Part shown: piece by piece, positions 44,962-56,992 of the stretch
How the letters are laid out: each line of letters starts with the position of its first letter
Position numbering within the stretch: position 1 is the stretch's first letter
Source of the DNA: Symsagittifera roscoffensis
Taxonomy: Eukaryota > Xenacoelomorpha > Acoela > Convolutidae
Assembly (NCBI RefSeq): GCF_963678635.1
Contig: NC_087064.1
Coordinates: forward strand, 59,652,338-59,716,337
Length of the DNA stretch: 64,000 bases
Reading direction: 5' to 3'
The notes under the pieces: generated by a model
Told to the model about the DNA's origin: nothing
The model's input: the letters and a program-made list of their open reading frames with translations, nothing else
The model's database searches: none
Program-made: the position numbers and the translations under genes

Positions 44962-46189
44962 CTATTATCTACCAATTCCGCAGTGGTAATTAAAGTAATT
45001 TTTCTCTAAGATATTTTAATTGAAGGAGTAAATTAGCCTATCAAGTAGTAATGAGAGCAGGAATGGCGTAAAAAACATATTCGCTAGTGAGATGTTGCGT
45101 GCTGCATAATAAGTTGACGGTTTTGGCCCATTTTGCCTAGAATTGTAACGCCCATGATTGGGATGACTTAGGCCAGGTGTTCCCGCCTGGGCAGGACCTG
45201 TTTTTGTTTTTACCTTAGTCCTTAAAATCGACTTTTAATATCATCGTACGTATGTTTGTGTTGGTCAGCCTAGTTACGGCATTGTTTCATTTTTTTTTCT
45301 TGTAGGCTCGATTTTTTAAACCATTTGAGAACACAGTTTTTAAATTTTTGTAATGATGAGTTCCAATATTATGTAAGTTTTGTTTGTTTTTAGCTTTGAA
45401 AGATTTGGCAAGTCCTAAAATCGATTTATTACCTTTACGTTGTTTCGTTTGAAGGGCAAAACATCTAATTATGAATCTGTGCTTAAGGAAGCGGGCTTAA
45501 GAACTCAGTTCATCAAGCGACACAAAATTAGTCTACATTGTTACCCATCAATATAAATTTTGTAACAATTTAAATCAACTGTTAATTCACGTCTCATGAC
45601 CCTTAAAATAATCATATTGTTTTCTCGCTTTTTCACGAAGAATTCTCAGAAGTTGTTCACGCTCGAGTTTCATTTTTCCCAGTTTAACTTTCGTTTTAAG
45701 TTCACTTCCAATCCATTTGCCAAAAGGAAGGCAACTAAGCAAAAATGTTCAATTTCAAAGTTTTAATTTTTAGATATCCCAATCAATTTTTTCTATTGAT
45801 CCAATTTTCTCTTATTACGTTAGTTTTATCTAAAAAAAAGTTGCAATCATCAGATTCTGGATATGCAAAGAAAGTGAAATTCTTCGATCTAAAACCAGTC
45901 TTTCAAAAAAAATTGGCTTATCAACTGTCTCTTGTTTTCAACTCTTGTAATGGTCTTTCTTGACATAATTTCTTCAAATTGAACTTCAATCAAGACAAAA
46001 GCGTATAAAGTTCGATTGATGTTCTTTTTCAGCTCAGTAGCTTCTGTTTCATTTTCTTTCGGCTAATTGCCATAATATTTTTGTGTCAATGCGCAAGTTG
46101 TACGAAGAACTCTTTATCCGTTTTCAATATTTGAATCGGATAATGACTTTGCTTTTGCAGCTTGCAATATTTTTCAAATCAGGTTTTTT
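44962..46189. other. Intergenic region right of the MULE
   Basis: No gene. The second copy of the 115-base dispersed repeat lies at about 45,349-45,465, and sequence at 45,715-45,880 resembles the intron repeats at 36.8-37.1 and 38.0-38.2 kb. Confidence 0.5.
45349..45465. repeat. Dispersed repeat, copy 2
   Basis: Matches 40,509-40,625 in the same orientation, with a handful of differences. Confidence 0.8.
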
Positions 46190-46640
46190 AGCCGAAAACT
46201 TCAAAACACACAGGATGATTCAAAACCTATGAACATTTGAAAAGGCGTTCATTTCCAAATGAAATGATGCAGATCCTTAAAAATTTAACACGCCATAGAA
46301 GAGATGTGTACATTTGATAATTCAGAAAATTAATCATGTTAAGAGAAGCTGGAATTGTTTTCGTGACATATTATCATGCGTTCGTGGACGGAAGCAGTAG
46401 CTGATAAATTTTGGTCCCGTGTGACCATACGACAGAAATTTCCGACACTTGTGATTAGTTCGGTAGTGGTCCGGGGTTTTCGCCATGAGTTGAAGCGCAA
46501 CCATAACCCTAGTACCAGTAGACAAGAAGATTCAGGTCAGGACTTTGGCCCGGCCAAGGAATTTGAGAATGATGACTCATAATGCGGTCACGAAAAGCTG
46601 TGTAGATACTGCAAACTTGCAAATAATAATTTTGCGCTGT
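46190..46640 (-). pseudogene. Tc1/mariner-type transposase remnant
   Basis: On the minus strand, from about 46,584 down, the frame reads SHHSQIPWPGQSPDLNLL. The WPxxSPDLNP-like signature surrounds the third catalytic residue of Tc1/mariner DDE/D transposases. Stops follow within 10 codons and the rest is too decayed to read. Near its low-coordinate end the sequence GGATGATTCAAAAC may be part of a terminal repeat. Confidence 0.5.
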
Positions 46641-48964
46641 TCATTTGTGACTTTTATTTCTGCGAGAAAACACGCGAGATTGAAAAAATTGGCGTGAACA
46701 ATTCACAAAAGCATGATAGAAAAATAAAAAAATTTATTAGTTAATGAATTATCAAAAATCCACATCTCAGCTGTCATCCTGTGAAAAATCAGATTTATAT
46801 GTCAATTCAGTTAGAAGTGACAACATTTTCAAAGTTCAAATTTGGTCAACACTTTTCTAATAATCTATTTGTTCTAGACCTTCCTAAATCATGAATTTTC
46901 TAAAGGGCCGTTTTTAATTCACAAGTTTGAGGTAGGAGTGAGCTCATGCGACCATGCATACCCGCCTTTTTAAACAATTTTTACCCTCGAAATGTGTTTA
47001 AATCTGATTAGGTCTATGATTTTGAAAAATTATAAACCAGACTGACTGATACAGGCAAAACTTCATTACATGCTGTTTTATTGCGACTTGAGAAGTTCAA
47101 AAAAATTCAATGCGAGTTCAATCGAAAAATTTTTTTTTGAAGTTTACGCAGAATATATATTTTTAATTTGTTTTCTTTTTTGCAATTGTTAGAGTTCAGA
47201 CTGGTAAGAGGTTAATTACCTGGTGTATAATTCACAAGAGGTGTTTTTCAAAGGCAAGTTGAGGTGCTTGAAACTTCAGATAAATTTTATTTGGCGTATA
47301 ATTCATGAAAACGCTTGAAAATTGCTGCCTTTTTGGTTTTTTAGTTGCCTTTATAGATTTTGTAGTTGCTTCATCGAGCAGTTGAGCTGGATTATTTCCT
47401 GTTTTTGGTTTTCAATTGTCAAGTAGTTTTGAACATCTGCGTAAACAAATATGATCCTTTTTTTGTTGCTTTTTGCCATAATTCTCAGCGGAAGGTTGTG
47501 TATTGTCGTTTGTAGCTGCAAACAGGGGTATTTGTCCAACTCTGTAGTTCCCAATCCAAGATTGTTAAGCTTGATTAAATATTTCTTCTTGTCCGTCAAC
47601 CATCATTTTGGCTTTCCCAGGATTCACTAAGAGGCAGTTGTAAGGGGCCGTTTTTGACATAAAATCCAGCTAAACTCCATTCCTGGTTCTAGCAGGTGGT
47701 TTTTATTAAGTGCAGAGAACCAATTCGAACTCTTAATGAGCTCACCGTTCTGTCAGAAAGTTGAGCTCTTTTGAGACTTATTGGGATTGTCCTAAGGGTC
47801 GTCAATTCTTAACGTGGTTGTCCTAAAGGTCATCACTTCTTAATGTGGTTGGTTTCAAAGGACAATTAAGGAGGTTGTGTTGTCATGTGAACTAGCCTTA
47901 TAGATGGGGCATTTGTTTTCGATCTTTTGATCCATTATCGACAGATAACTATTTAGATGTGTGTTATTACCACAGTGAAGTCGCAAGAGTACATCGTGAA
48001 GTTCTGACAGGGCTGGTTTCTTCCGAAGCTGTATCTGGATATAAGGAGTCCGTAGAATTATAAAGAAGTTTGGTTGCTTATTTTTTAATTGCGTTAGTGT
48101 CTATCGTCTTTAGTGTGACATAGATTTGATCAGGTGAAACTTGATCGTCTTCAGGATATTTTTTAATGCTGCCATATTACTTTCAGGTTAGTATTGGTTT
48201 GATAAGTGTCGACATTGGGTTGTCTTTGGTTTTGTGGTAGTCACATTTTTGTGTTTGATGGCACCCAGTTATAGTTTGCTTGCTTAATTTTTCATTGTCT
48301 TCCTTCATTGGCAGTGTTTCTGTTTCCTATTGAAGATGTTTAATTCTTGCAGCCAGTTACAATTTGAGTTTGCAGATCTTTCTAGCGAGAATCGCTTACT
48401 GAGTGTGCCCAGACATGTGCTGCATAATTCAAAACAGTACGCCCGATGGCCTGTTCAAGTAATGCTGAGTGTTCCTTTGCATTACCAGTTTATTTCTGAG
48501 AGCTTTCTAAGTAGATTTTGCATTTCTGGAGTTTATCACTGGTGCTATTTGAATCGCATTTGAGGAAGTTGTTGAGTGACACTCCTAAGATATAAGATTT
48601 TTGTAAGGCGGGTAGTGAATTGATCGTTTTGGAATCCGAATCAGGACTCACCCCAATCGACTCACTCCGAGTGTTTCTGAACAAATCCATAATCTTGAAA
48701 AAAAAACTAACGCTACGGCTTAGTGACTACCCTCTCAAAGAGTGGTAGTAACATTTAGCTTGAAAACATTTTTTTTGAGAAGCCTTCGTTCAATCAACCT
48801 GTTATCCTGATAATAACCGAAAAAGTACTATCTGTAACAACGAGGAAATTCTATATCACATCGGCGAAGATACGATTCAACTTTTCTTTGTTTTACTTAT
48901 TGCATGGTTGTTTTATAGCTGAATAGTTTAAAACGGCGCTTATCATTCTAGAAGACATGTGCCG
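46641..48964. other. Intergenic region left of the 48,965 gene
   Basis: No supported gene. On the minus strand near 47,610-47,640 the peptide LLVNPGKAKMMV resembles non-LTR reverse transcriptases, but nothing else confirms it. A splice-acceptor-like TTATCATTCTAG ends at about 48,950, just before the open frame. Confidence 0.4.
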
Positions 48965-50200
48965 ATGGGAATGAAAAGAGCTTCTCTGTCGCTCCAAGGT
49001 CGATCATGGGTAGTAAGTTTACCTGATGGACACGCGATGAAAGTTCCTCTAGCAAATTCTTGTTACCGAGCATACGGATTTAAACTGGTTTCAATCAAAA
49101 CTTCAGATGTTAGTAATTGTTCCGCGCAAGGAAGTTTGCCCAATTTGCGGAATGTACCAATTCATTGTTTGGGCGAAAGCGATGAGCTTCAATTGTCTCT
49201 GTTACCTGATGGCCAATTGGTGCAGTTGGAAAAAAGAGACGATGAATCAGTAAACCCAGTTGTCTTGTTTAATTTACACTCAGAAACTGTTTTCTACTTA
49301 CAATTGGAAGTTAACGTAAATATTTTTATTGCTGATAATGGGCTCTCGTTTTTAATTGCCGTTGAAAATTCGGAAATTGCCAAAGTAGGATTCATGATGC
49401 CAGGAAAAATTGAAGAAGCTGTTGTAATAAAAGGTTTTCTCTACACTTCGAATGGTAGAAATATTCTGAAAGTTAAAACTGAAGACTTGATGAAAATCAT
49501 GAAAGTAAATAGCGCGAAGCAAGATAATGAAAGTGCTGGTATTTTTGAAGAAATTTTGAACCAATCTGAAGTATATGCTTGTCGTAATGTTATCTCGATC
49601 TTCGAAAATCTTGTAACAGGAAATTTAATCTTCAAAAACAAATTTGGTTTTGTATTCGACGCCGATGCTTGTTCTAATAATGAAAATTCACATAGTGATG
49701 ACAATTTAGACATGAAGCTTGCTTCAATTGGAAAAACAACTGAACAAATTGCGTGTGCCCATTCTAAAACGAAATCAGCCCATGATTTCTTGGAGTTACT
49801 ATCGATTTTGAACAGAAATCAACACTGCGGAAGATCTTCCTTCAAGTCTTTTCTCAACATTAAATTAACAGAATTTAATGAAAAAATGATTATTTTATTA
49901 ATTGAGAACAAAACTGAATACCTATTTAAAGAAAATGAGGCTGTTTTCTGCTTGTTTATGCTGAAGGGAGATGAAAGCTGTGAATCGATTTGTTTTTATT
50001 TGAACGGAAACTTGAGGCCTGGAGAAAAACACAAGTTTCTAGCACCATATCAAGAAGGGCTGAACTTAAAAACAGCTTCTATTCAGTTCGTGTTAAGGAA
50101 CCCATCAAATAGCACTGCGGGTATTAACGGTATTTCTAATTTGTATGATTGTGCTTTTGTATTTGAAGTTCCCTGTGAGCTGAATTTGAGTGAAACTTGA
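48965..50200 (+). CDS. Unidentified 411-residue protein (FAAP100-like?)
   Basis: A clean 1.2-kb frame, by far the longest non-transposon frame in its area. I choose the ATG at 48,965; an upstream GTG is also in frame. Repeating hydrophobic strand-like stretches with Gly/Asp turns (LSLLPDGQLVQLEK, VFYLQLEVNVNIFIADNGLSFLIAV, YTSNGRNILKV) suggest a beta-propeller. The pattern LPDGQL followed by a hydrophobic strand block recalls FAAP100 of the Fanconi core complex, but this is only a resemblance from memory. No signal peptide or membrane segment. The acceptor-like TTCTAG just upstream suggests an intron in the 5' part. Confidence 0.6.
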   Translation: MGMKRASLSLQGRSWVVSLPDGHAMKVPLANSCYRAYGFKLVSIKTSDVSNCSAQGSLPNLRNVPIHCLGESDELQLSLLPDGQLVQLEKRDDESVNPVVLFNLHSETVFYLQLEVNVNIFIADNGLSFLIAVENSEIAKVGFMMPGKIEEAVVIKGFLYTSNGRNILKVKTEDLMKIMKVNSAKQDNESAGIFEEILNQSEVYACRNVISIFENLVTGNLIFKNKFGFVFDADACSNNENSHSDDNLDMKLASIGKTTEQIACAHSKTKSAHDFLELLSILNRNQHCGRSSFKSFLNIKLTEFNEKMIILLIENKTEYLFKENEAVFCLFMLKGDESCESICFYLNGNLRPGEKHKFLAPYQEGLNLKTASIQFVLRNPSNSTAGINGISNLYDCAFVFEVPCELNLSET

Positions 50201-50489
50201 TGTTGTTTGCAGTAGTTTAAGAAATTGATTTGAATGTCAAAACGTTTGCAAAGTAAGTTGCTTAGATGCAAGTTGGAAGTCGTGAATATCGAGTCGAAAA
50301 ATGTCAATATTGATCAGTTCATTTTTTGATGGCTCAGCCGTGATATCTTGTATTTTCTGAAGCTTTGAACTGGGATTTGCTGGAACCTTTGCGTCAGATT
50401 TGTTTTTTTTTACTCCACTTTTGACTAATTCAAACGAGCTCGCAGGGGACAAGTGTGATTTCATGTTTAAGCCCTATTGAACATAATTC
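50201..50489. other. 3' flank of the 48,965 gene
   Basis: No further gene; AT-rich sequence leading into the foldback repeats. Confidence 0.4.
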
Positions 50490-52149
50490 GAATTGCAAAA
50501 AAAAATTACAAAATTTTTCTCGAATTGGTTTTTCTCAGTGTAGATAAAATAAAACGGAGAGAACAAAACTTGCTTAGATTTTCACCAGAATTACTCTTGT
50601 TCTTTTTTGTCGCATTTCGCAACCAAAATTTTTCCGCAAAAAATGGGTAATTTCGCCTTTTTTACTGTATAAAGAATTACGCTAACACTACCAAGTTAAT
50701 TGAAGAGAAAATTATATCAGAAGCCTCTTATACATTCAACAAATCTCTACAAGTGTAAAATCTCCAAAAATCTGTATGAGAGAACATATTATTGCTTGTT
50801 ATCCTCAATTTTACTGTATAAGGTCAATTTTACTGTATAAAAATCAAAATTTTTGCTTATAACCAAATTTCAAACGTTTTGCCCAATTTTTTGGAGGTTC
50901 GTAAAATTTTGTTGGGCTGAGTATGAGGTTTCTTTTGTAATAACTTTCTGATCAAATAAGTCGGTAGTGTTAGCGTTATTTTTGATAAACATAAAAAGGC
51001 GAAATGTGACCCAGTTTTGACGGAAAATTTTGGTTGCGTATTTCGACAAAACACAATATTAATTCTGGTGAAATTCTAGCAAGTTTTGTCCTCATCATTT
51101 TTCACCTAAATGCAACCCAGTGTGAGAAAAACTCGTTTTAAATTTCAAGGTTTTTGCGTTTTGTCCGGATAATTTAATTCAAACTGTATTTCGCTTCTAA
51201 ATAATTTGGACTAAAATGTTGACAGGACTTTGATTAATGGCTGGCCTCAACAGCGGATTTTGGAGGCGGTGGACGCAACATCCCCACCTCCCTCAGGGAT
51301 TCGACCCCCTGCCAACCCAAAGGTTCCCCCCTTTGTACTATTTCGAGATATCCATTTTTGGCTGACGGATCCTAAAATTGTTCTAAAGGCGCTTCGGGGA
51401 AGGGGGAGAGCGCGCCGAAAAAACGCAATTTTTAGTCAAAATTTTCGAAAATTGCCTATAAACGCTTTGTTTTTTCAAATTTTACTGTATAAAAATCAAA
51501 GTCTTTGCTTATAACCAAAACTCAACCGTTTTGCCCAAATTTTTGCAGGTTCGTAAAATTTTGTTGGGCTGTGTATGAGGTTTCTTTTGATATAACTTTC
51601 TGATCAAATAACTCGGTAGTGTTAGCGTTATTTTTGATAAACTTAAAAAGGCGAAATGTGACCCAGTTTTGACGGAAAATTTTGGTTGCGTATTTCGACA
51701 AAACACAATATTATTTCTGGTGAAATTCTAGCAAGTTTTGTCCTCATTATTTTTCACCTACATGCAACCCAGTGTGAGAAAAACTCGTTTTAAATTTCAA
51801 GGTTTTTGCGTTTTGTCCGGATAATTTAAATCAAACTGTATTCCGCTTCTGAATTAATTTAGACTAAAATGCTAACAGGAATTTGGTTATTGGCTGGCCT
51901 CAACAGCGGATTTTGAAGGGGTGGACGCAACATTATCCACCTCCCTCAGGGATTCGACCCCCTGCCAACCCAAAGGTTCCCCCCTTTGTACTATTTCGAG
52001 ATATCCATTTTTGGCTGACGGACCCTAAAATTGTTCTAAAGGCGCTTCGGGGGAAGGGGGCTTTTGAGGGGGGAGAGCGCGCCGAAAAAACGCGATTTTT
52101 GTCAAAATTTTCGAAAATTGCCTATAAACGCTTTGTTTTTTCAAATTTT
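50490..52149. repeat. Foldback repeat with a duplicated right arm
   Basis: The reverse complement of about 50,500-50,705 matches about 950-bp-downstream sequence at 50,950-51,150 (shared blocks include GGTAGTGTTAGCG, TTTTGGTTGCG, TTCTGGTGAAA and CAAGTTTTGT). The stretch 50,829-51,479 is then repeated in tandem as 51,480-52,149. Both copies contain CTCAGGGATTCGACCCCCTG and AGATATCCATTTTTGGCTGA. The latter motif returns in diverged form near 54,885 and 58,390, so this is a dispersed family. No transposase in it. Confidence 0.75.
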
Positions 52150-52825
52150 TGCCTGTGGCGCAGAAAGTTTGGTCAAAAGAGTAATTTAGTGATTTGGGAG
52201 AGCTCAGAAAAATCAATTTGGTCTACCTTAAAAAAAGGTCGACAAAATTTTCGAATTTTTTTTAACATAAGCCCCACCCCTCGAGAGAATCCTAGTTCCG
52301 GCCTGCAAATTTATGTCGACAATTTGAACATTAAACTAGCTCTGAAAACGCTTTCGTGCATTTTTTTCAATTAATTTACTCGCCCTTTCTTTAAACAATG
52401 TTAGAGTAATTTTGGACAGTAATTTTTTCTTATTTTTGAATTTTTTCTTCAATCAGTGAGGTGGGATCATTCTGCTTTGTTTGCAGAGCAACCTGCTATA
52501 GCAACCTGCTATACCATTGAAAATTCAATTGTAAAAATGGGGCGGAGAATTGTAACGGCTTCAGCCAAAATTTTCAGCCGCATATCCAGTTCTTGACATT
52601 GAAATAATTAACACCGAACTCAGATTATTGCAAGCGTATTGGCAGTTTTAGCGGCGATATGCGAGAGTTCATGAGGGCCCTAATCATCATTACTTAAAAC
52701 GTTCAAATATTTAACCACACACTCTTTCTTATTTAATTATTTCAAAATGTGATTTCCCTATATCATAATAGCGGCAGATCTTAAAATTTTTTGAAGAGAA
52801 TAAAACGATTTTTCAGTGTTCCGGT
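52150..52825. other. Intergenic region left of CCDC103
   Basis: No gene. CAACCTGCTATAG is duplicated in tandem near 52,490-52,512. A TTTTTCAG at about 52,810-52,816 could be an acceptor for the first coding exon. Confidence 0.4.
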
Positions 52826-54680
52826 ATGTCTTCCGATTTCCAGAAATTCAACTTTGACAGACTGGAGCGGGAGCTGGAGGAGACAGTGGCGAAGGAGAAG
52901 CAGTACTGGCTGGAGAATGACGCCAAAATCAGGGCTGTCAAACAGGGAGTGCCCACTTACGACCACTTCAGGTACACAATAGGAGACTATACTGCTGCGA
53001 CATGGTGATATTTAAATCGGCATCAATCAACCTTAACCTCTACTTTTTTCAACCAGCGAAATAAGATTATGAAATGAAATCTGAATTATTGTTTGACATA
53101 TATTTGGATCAACCGTACAGTTTTGATAGATCTTGTTTTTTCGACCCTTTCGAATTTTGTTGTTTTGCATCGCAAGTGGTGCGAAGCGAAGCTTCGCCTC
53201 GGAGTTTAAGAAGTATATTGTACAGAAATCAGCCCTCCAACCATGAAAAAAAATGAAAATGAATGGGCTTTTTGCGTTGTCATGAAGTGACGCATGTGAG
53301 AACCTGGACCTGTTTACTGTCGTGCATGCTCAAGTTACGTGCTAATTATCAAAGTGCGCTCATACTGAGCGGGCATTTTTGTTTCTGCGTCATCCAGGTT
53401 TTCCTGACATAGCACGTAACAGTCTTTGTAGCGAAGATAGTTGTTTTAATTAGCGGTGATTTGGTGCTTTAAGAAACGAACTCAGATGCATTCGAATAAT
53501 GGTAGATTCTTATTACTTAGCTTTATTAGGAGAAATGGGCTTCTTACGCAAACGCATTTGTCAACTGAGTTTTAACGTAAGTGCATTCTTAGAAGTGCTA
53601 AGAATACACTTGCGTAAGAACTCAATTGATGGATGCGTTATGCCATAGCACTATACTTTAAGACTATTAGAATTAGAGACAATATTTTCCCTTAGAAGCG
53701 CTGGGTAAATAATTTTCTTTCCTTGCGTAAAGTTGAAATTAAAGTTGTGGCGAACGAGTCATTTCGTAAAAAACAGTGCAATTCAAGAGTGGTAGGGGCG
53801 GATCTAAATTTTTCTCAAGGGGGAGGATTTTTAAAACAATTTCTTAGAGAAAAGAAATTGTAAGGTTTGGCCGGCCGAAATCACATGTCTGAAGTCTGAT
53901 AAAAAGCTAAAAGAGGGGCCAGGTGGGTGGTCAGTGGGTACATTTCCTGAGTGTAGGGGAGCGTATCTCCTAAATTTGTCTCCAAATATTGGCAAAGTAA
54001 AGGGTTCGAAATCGAGTAGAAAAAGATTCGAAATCCTGAGAAGTAATGGGTGCTTCGTCTAGGGATCCTTTTCAACTTTTTCATTCACTCATTTATCTAT
54101 TGCTTCGATTTATTTGAGATGTTTTATTCGCGTAACTAATGATGATTGTTTCAGAGAACTAGTCAACGGTGCCCACTTGAAACCTCTAGAAAAAGGAGAG
54201 AAAATGGACGAAGCCTTCACTAGATCCAGAAACCAACCTTGGAACATGCACGCATCCAGTCACAACCAGTCTTCGGATTCGACCGAAATATCCTCAACTG
54301 CTTTAACCTCTTCACAACTGCCCTCAAATCACGCAGCCTTCAACTTACAATGGAAAAGATGTGGGGCTGACTCAGAAATGAAGTTCAAGTTTCTCATGCG
54401 CTACCCGGAAGAGAAAACTATTGGACTAGATCAAGTGTTCAAAACAGACTTACCGGTACATGTTTTCTCAGATTGCATAGCAGTATTGAATGAACTCTTT
54501 AACACTAAAGATCATGAATATGTTTTGAAGATATTGGCTGATTTCTCGACATCGAAAAGGTTTAAACTCACTCTGGATTTCCTGTCGAAAAGGGAAAAAA
54601 TTATATTAAGCAGCTTGTTTGATAAATTAGATTCCACTGAAATAAGCGACAATTTAAAAGCAGTCTATAAAATCAAGTAA
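52826..54680 (+). CDS. CCDC103: CCDC103-type dynein attachment factor (2 exons)
   Basis: CCDC103 anchors outer dynein arms to ciliary microtubules. Coding exons are 52,826-52,971 and 54,155-54,680, joined GT-AG in phase 2, giving 223 residues (vertebrate protein about 240). The N-terminal helix (FDRLERELEETVAKEKQYWL, then ENDAKIRAVKQGVPTYDHFR) is the dynein-attachment N-terminal domain, and the junction reads into ELVNGAHLKPLEKGEK, a conserved block that follows directly in the known family. The C-terminal half (about residues 110-215, from FNLQWKRC to SSLFDKL) fits the RPAP3-C domain. The middle is Ser/Thr-rich. No break seen. Presence implies motile cilia or flagella in the organism. Confidence 0.88.
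52972..54154 (+). other. CCDC103 intron
   Basis: A 1.18-kb GT-AG intron. It holds a GCGAAGC hairpin repeat at about 53,169-53,202, a foldback at 53,551-53,639, and AGGGGCGGATCTAAATTTTT near 53,796, which resembles an end motif seen again as a reverse complement near 58,557-58,575. Confidence 0.6.
53551..53639. repeat. Foldback hairpin, 42-bp arms
   Basis: Bases 53,551-53,592 pair with 53,598-53,639 with about eight mismatches and a 5-base loop (AAGTG). Probably a very short foldback transposon or MITE in the CCDC103 intron. Confidence 0.75.
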
Positions 54681-55009
54681 AAATGTACTGTAGTTTTTGT
54701 AAATAATGTACAAATCTCATGTTTCGTCATGAATAAGTAAGTTAGTTCACTTTTCCCAAAACTTTCTATACAAAACCCGAGATAGCAGGTTCAGGTTAAC
54801 CTGATGAGCAGTAGCGACGAACCCTAGCATCTTTTCGCGAAAATTTTCCAAAGGGTCGACCTTTGGTACCATTTTACGACATCCATTTTTGGTTGACCAG
54901 CCTTAATTTTTTTCTAAAGGCGGCTTTGGCGTCAATGCCTGATAGTTTCGTCACATCGGGAGAGGGATTCTCATTGGGAGCACTTGTCGAAAAGAGATTT
55001 TTATGAGAG
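54681..55009. other. Intergenic region between CCDC103 and the LINE remnant
   Basis: No gene. Contains a diverged copy of the dispersed family around CGACATCCATTTTTGGTTGA near 54,885. Confidence 0.4.
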
Positions 55010-56343
55010 CACTTGAGATTTTTATGGAAGTTTTTTTAGTCATCTCGAAAACCGTGCTCCCAAGGAACTGCTGCCATGGGCTTTGAGGCAGCAGATAGTT
55101 CTCTAAAATAAAAAATCTGGTAGGACTGATAATGTGTCTGTACGCCGCGTCGAAAACCAAAGGTTCGCCGGTATCAAGGATGCAGTGATTAATTGGAAGT
55201 TAAAGTAGGCGTGCAGCAAGGATCGGCACTTAGCGGGATGTTGTTTATAATAGTAATGGAAGAGGCTACGAGAAACTGTCGTTCCACGGAACTGTGGGAT
55301 CTGCTATACGCAGCTGAAACGGAATCCCAGACTTGAGAATTTTATATTTGGAACAAAGCTTTACAAAAACACGGTTTAAAAGTTGATTTGGATAAGACAA
55401 AGCATTTTGTTTTCAGGCTAAAAGTGTATTCCGAAAAAAAACGGAAAATTTACATGAGCTTGTTGTTTAAAGAGAGTTGGCGCCAATTAAATACGCTTCA
55501 GTTCTTGTTCTCAATGGGTTCATAAAACATGCAGTTGTCTGAGGAAAATACTAAAAAATGATGCTAATTATGTTTGACCACACCAAGATGCAAAAATCGA
55601 TCCAGTTATCGCTCAAATCAGAATGCTACTCTAAGGATCAATCAATCTGAAACCCTGGATACTGTCAAAGAATTCTGCCATCTGGGTGCCATTTTTTCCG
55701 AGTGAAAATGATGCACTATGTGCATCATCAGTCAGAATTCTGAAAGAATGGCGGTGAATTGCCTCTTTGCTACTGAATAAAGTCATTGATTTGATTAAAA
55801 GGTGTCACGGAGCTTGTCTCCGGTCAGTTCTGATGTACTGCTCTGAAATCTGGGCGCAGAACAAGTTTATATCCAGCTCTCTTAAGAGTGCTGATATTAA
55901 AGCTCTGCGTAAGATTGCAGGAGTCACTTATAAAGACCAATGTAGTTAAAGAATACCAACGAATCAATAAGTGAAATGAAAAATCTTGTTGATGTGGACA
56001 AGCTACAAGTGCGGTTACGGTTACCATGGCTTGCCATATTCACCGAAATTAAATTTACACCGTGTTTCAGTCCCAGGGAAAAGGCCTGTAGGAAGGCCTA
56101 AAAAACGCTGAATCGATTGTGTTAAAGGAGACTTGAATACTTTAAGCCACAAAACCACATACTGCCTTCATCGAATGGCATAGAAACTTCGGTTATCTTC
56201 CATTAAATATCTTGAATGCTATTCAGAATGCCCTCATCTGAATTGAATACTGGAGTTCGTCAAGCTATTCAAATATACCATTGCTGTTGCACTTTCAGAA
56301 TGTACAACCCCGCCACAATGAGAAAACGGACACTAAATGCATA

Positions 56344-56345
<2 letters not shown>
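55010..56345 (+). pseudogene. Non-LTR retrotransposon (LINE) RT remnant
   Basis: Degenerate pieces of a LINE reverse transcriptase in order: PKELLPWALRQQ near 55,050, the motif-B block VGVQQGSALSGMLFIIVMEE at about 55,207-55,265, DLLYA at 55,300, KVDLDKTKHFVF near 55,385, FCHLGAIFS near 55,680, a cysteine-rich-like tail block (MYCSEIWAQ, then ALRKIAGVTYKDQCS) at 55,830-55,946, and GKRPVGRPKK with IDCVKGDLNTL at 56,080-56,140. Many stops and shifts. The YADD catalytic block has been lost. The family is non-LTR; I cannot assign the clade. Confidence 0.75.
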
Positions 56346-56346
<1 letters not shown>

Positions 56347-56400
<54 letters not shown>

Positions 56401-56408
56401 TGTAGTAT
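56347..56408. repeat. (AGT)n microsatellite, likely LINE tail
   Basis: About twenty AGT triplets with one change near the end, directly at the 3' side of the LINE remnant. Some LINEs end in short tandem repeats in place of poly-A. Confidence 0.9.
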
Positions 56409-56593
56409 AAAATCAAATTGGTCGTTTTAAGCCCCCCCCCTGGTCACGTCATTGCTGACGAGAGTCAACAATAAAAATCGTCGTAGAGGTGATTTTGTTG
56501 TTCAAGTTAATATATCTTAGTGAACTCATGTGTCCAGAAGGTGTGAGGAAAGAATGATTTCAAAAACGTGATTTCAAAATTTAAGATAGACTA

Positions 56594-56992
56594 ATGCGGG
56601 AAATTTCCATATTTGATGGCGGCGTTGATGCGCTCGATGCTCAAATCGCTGCTCTTAACGAGGAGGTCTTCGATGAATCTCGGAAACTATTCGTTCTGTA
56701 TTTGGGAAATCTAGACCCAGTAAGTGGTGAAAGCTGGTGTTCCGATTGCAACCAGGCACTGCCAGTTCTGAAGAAAAACGCCCAAGCTCTTCTAGGTGAG
56801 AATGATGTCTTAATTTCCTGTGGAGTGGGGGAGAAGGAGCAGTGGAAAAACAATCCGGAGAATGAGTTCCGAGTGCGTAAGAAGCTCACGGCAGTTCCGA
56901 CTTTGGTAGAGTTGAAAACGGAGAGAATTTTAGTGGAAGAAGATTGCAGCGACAAACATTTGGTTCCAATGATGTTCAAAGGAGAGCAATAA
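56594..56992 (+). CDS. TXNDC17: TXNDC17/TRP14-like thioredoxin-related protein
   Basis: A 132-residue single-exon protein matching the 14-kDa thioredoxin-related protein family, a cytosolic oxidoreductase that reduces cystine and other disulfides using thioredoxin reductase. The active site is WCSDC (Cys49 and Cys52), where the vertebrate family has WCPDC. Other family marks are VGEKEQWKNNPENEFR and the cis-proline loop TAVPTLVE. Length is close to the vertebrate 123 residues and no break is seen. No signal peptide. A polyadenylation signal lies 400 bases downstream. It sits alone between a LINE tail and AT-rich DNA. Confidence 0.9.
   Translation: MREISIFDGGVDALDAQIAALNEEVFDESRKLFVLYLGNLDPVSGESWCSDCNQALPVLKKNAQALLGENDVLISCGVGEKEQWKNNPENEFRVRKKLTAVPTLVELKTERILVEEDCSDKHLVPMMFKGEQ

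Noticed and set aside
47351-48690. Minus-strand frames as a LINE remnant
   Set aside because: LLVNPGKAKMMV near 47,620 and ILGVSLNNFLK near 48,590 recall RT, but their order on the minus strand is opposite to that in a real RT, and no other block supports it.
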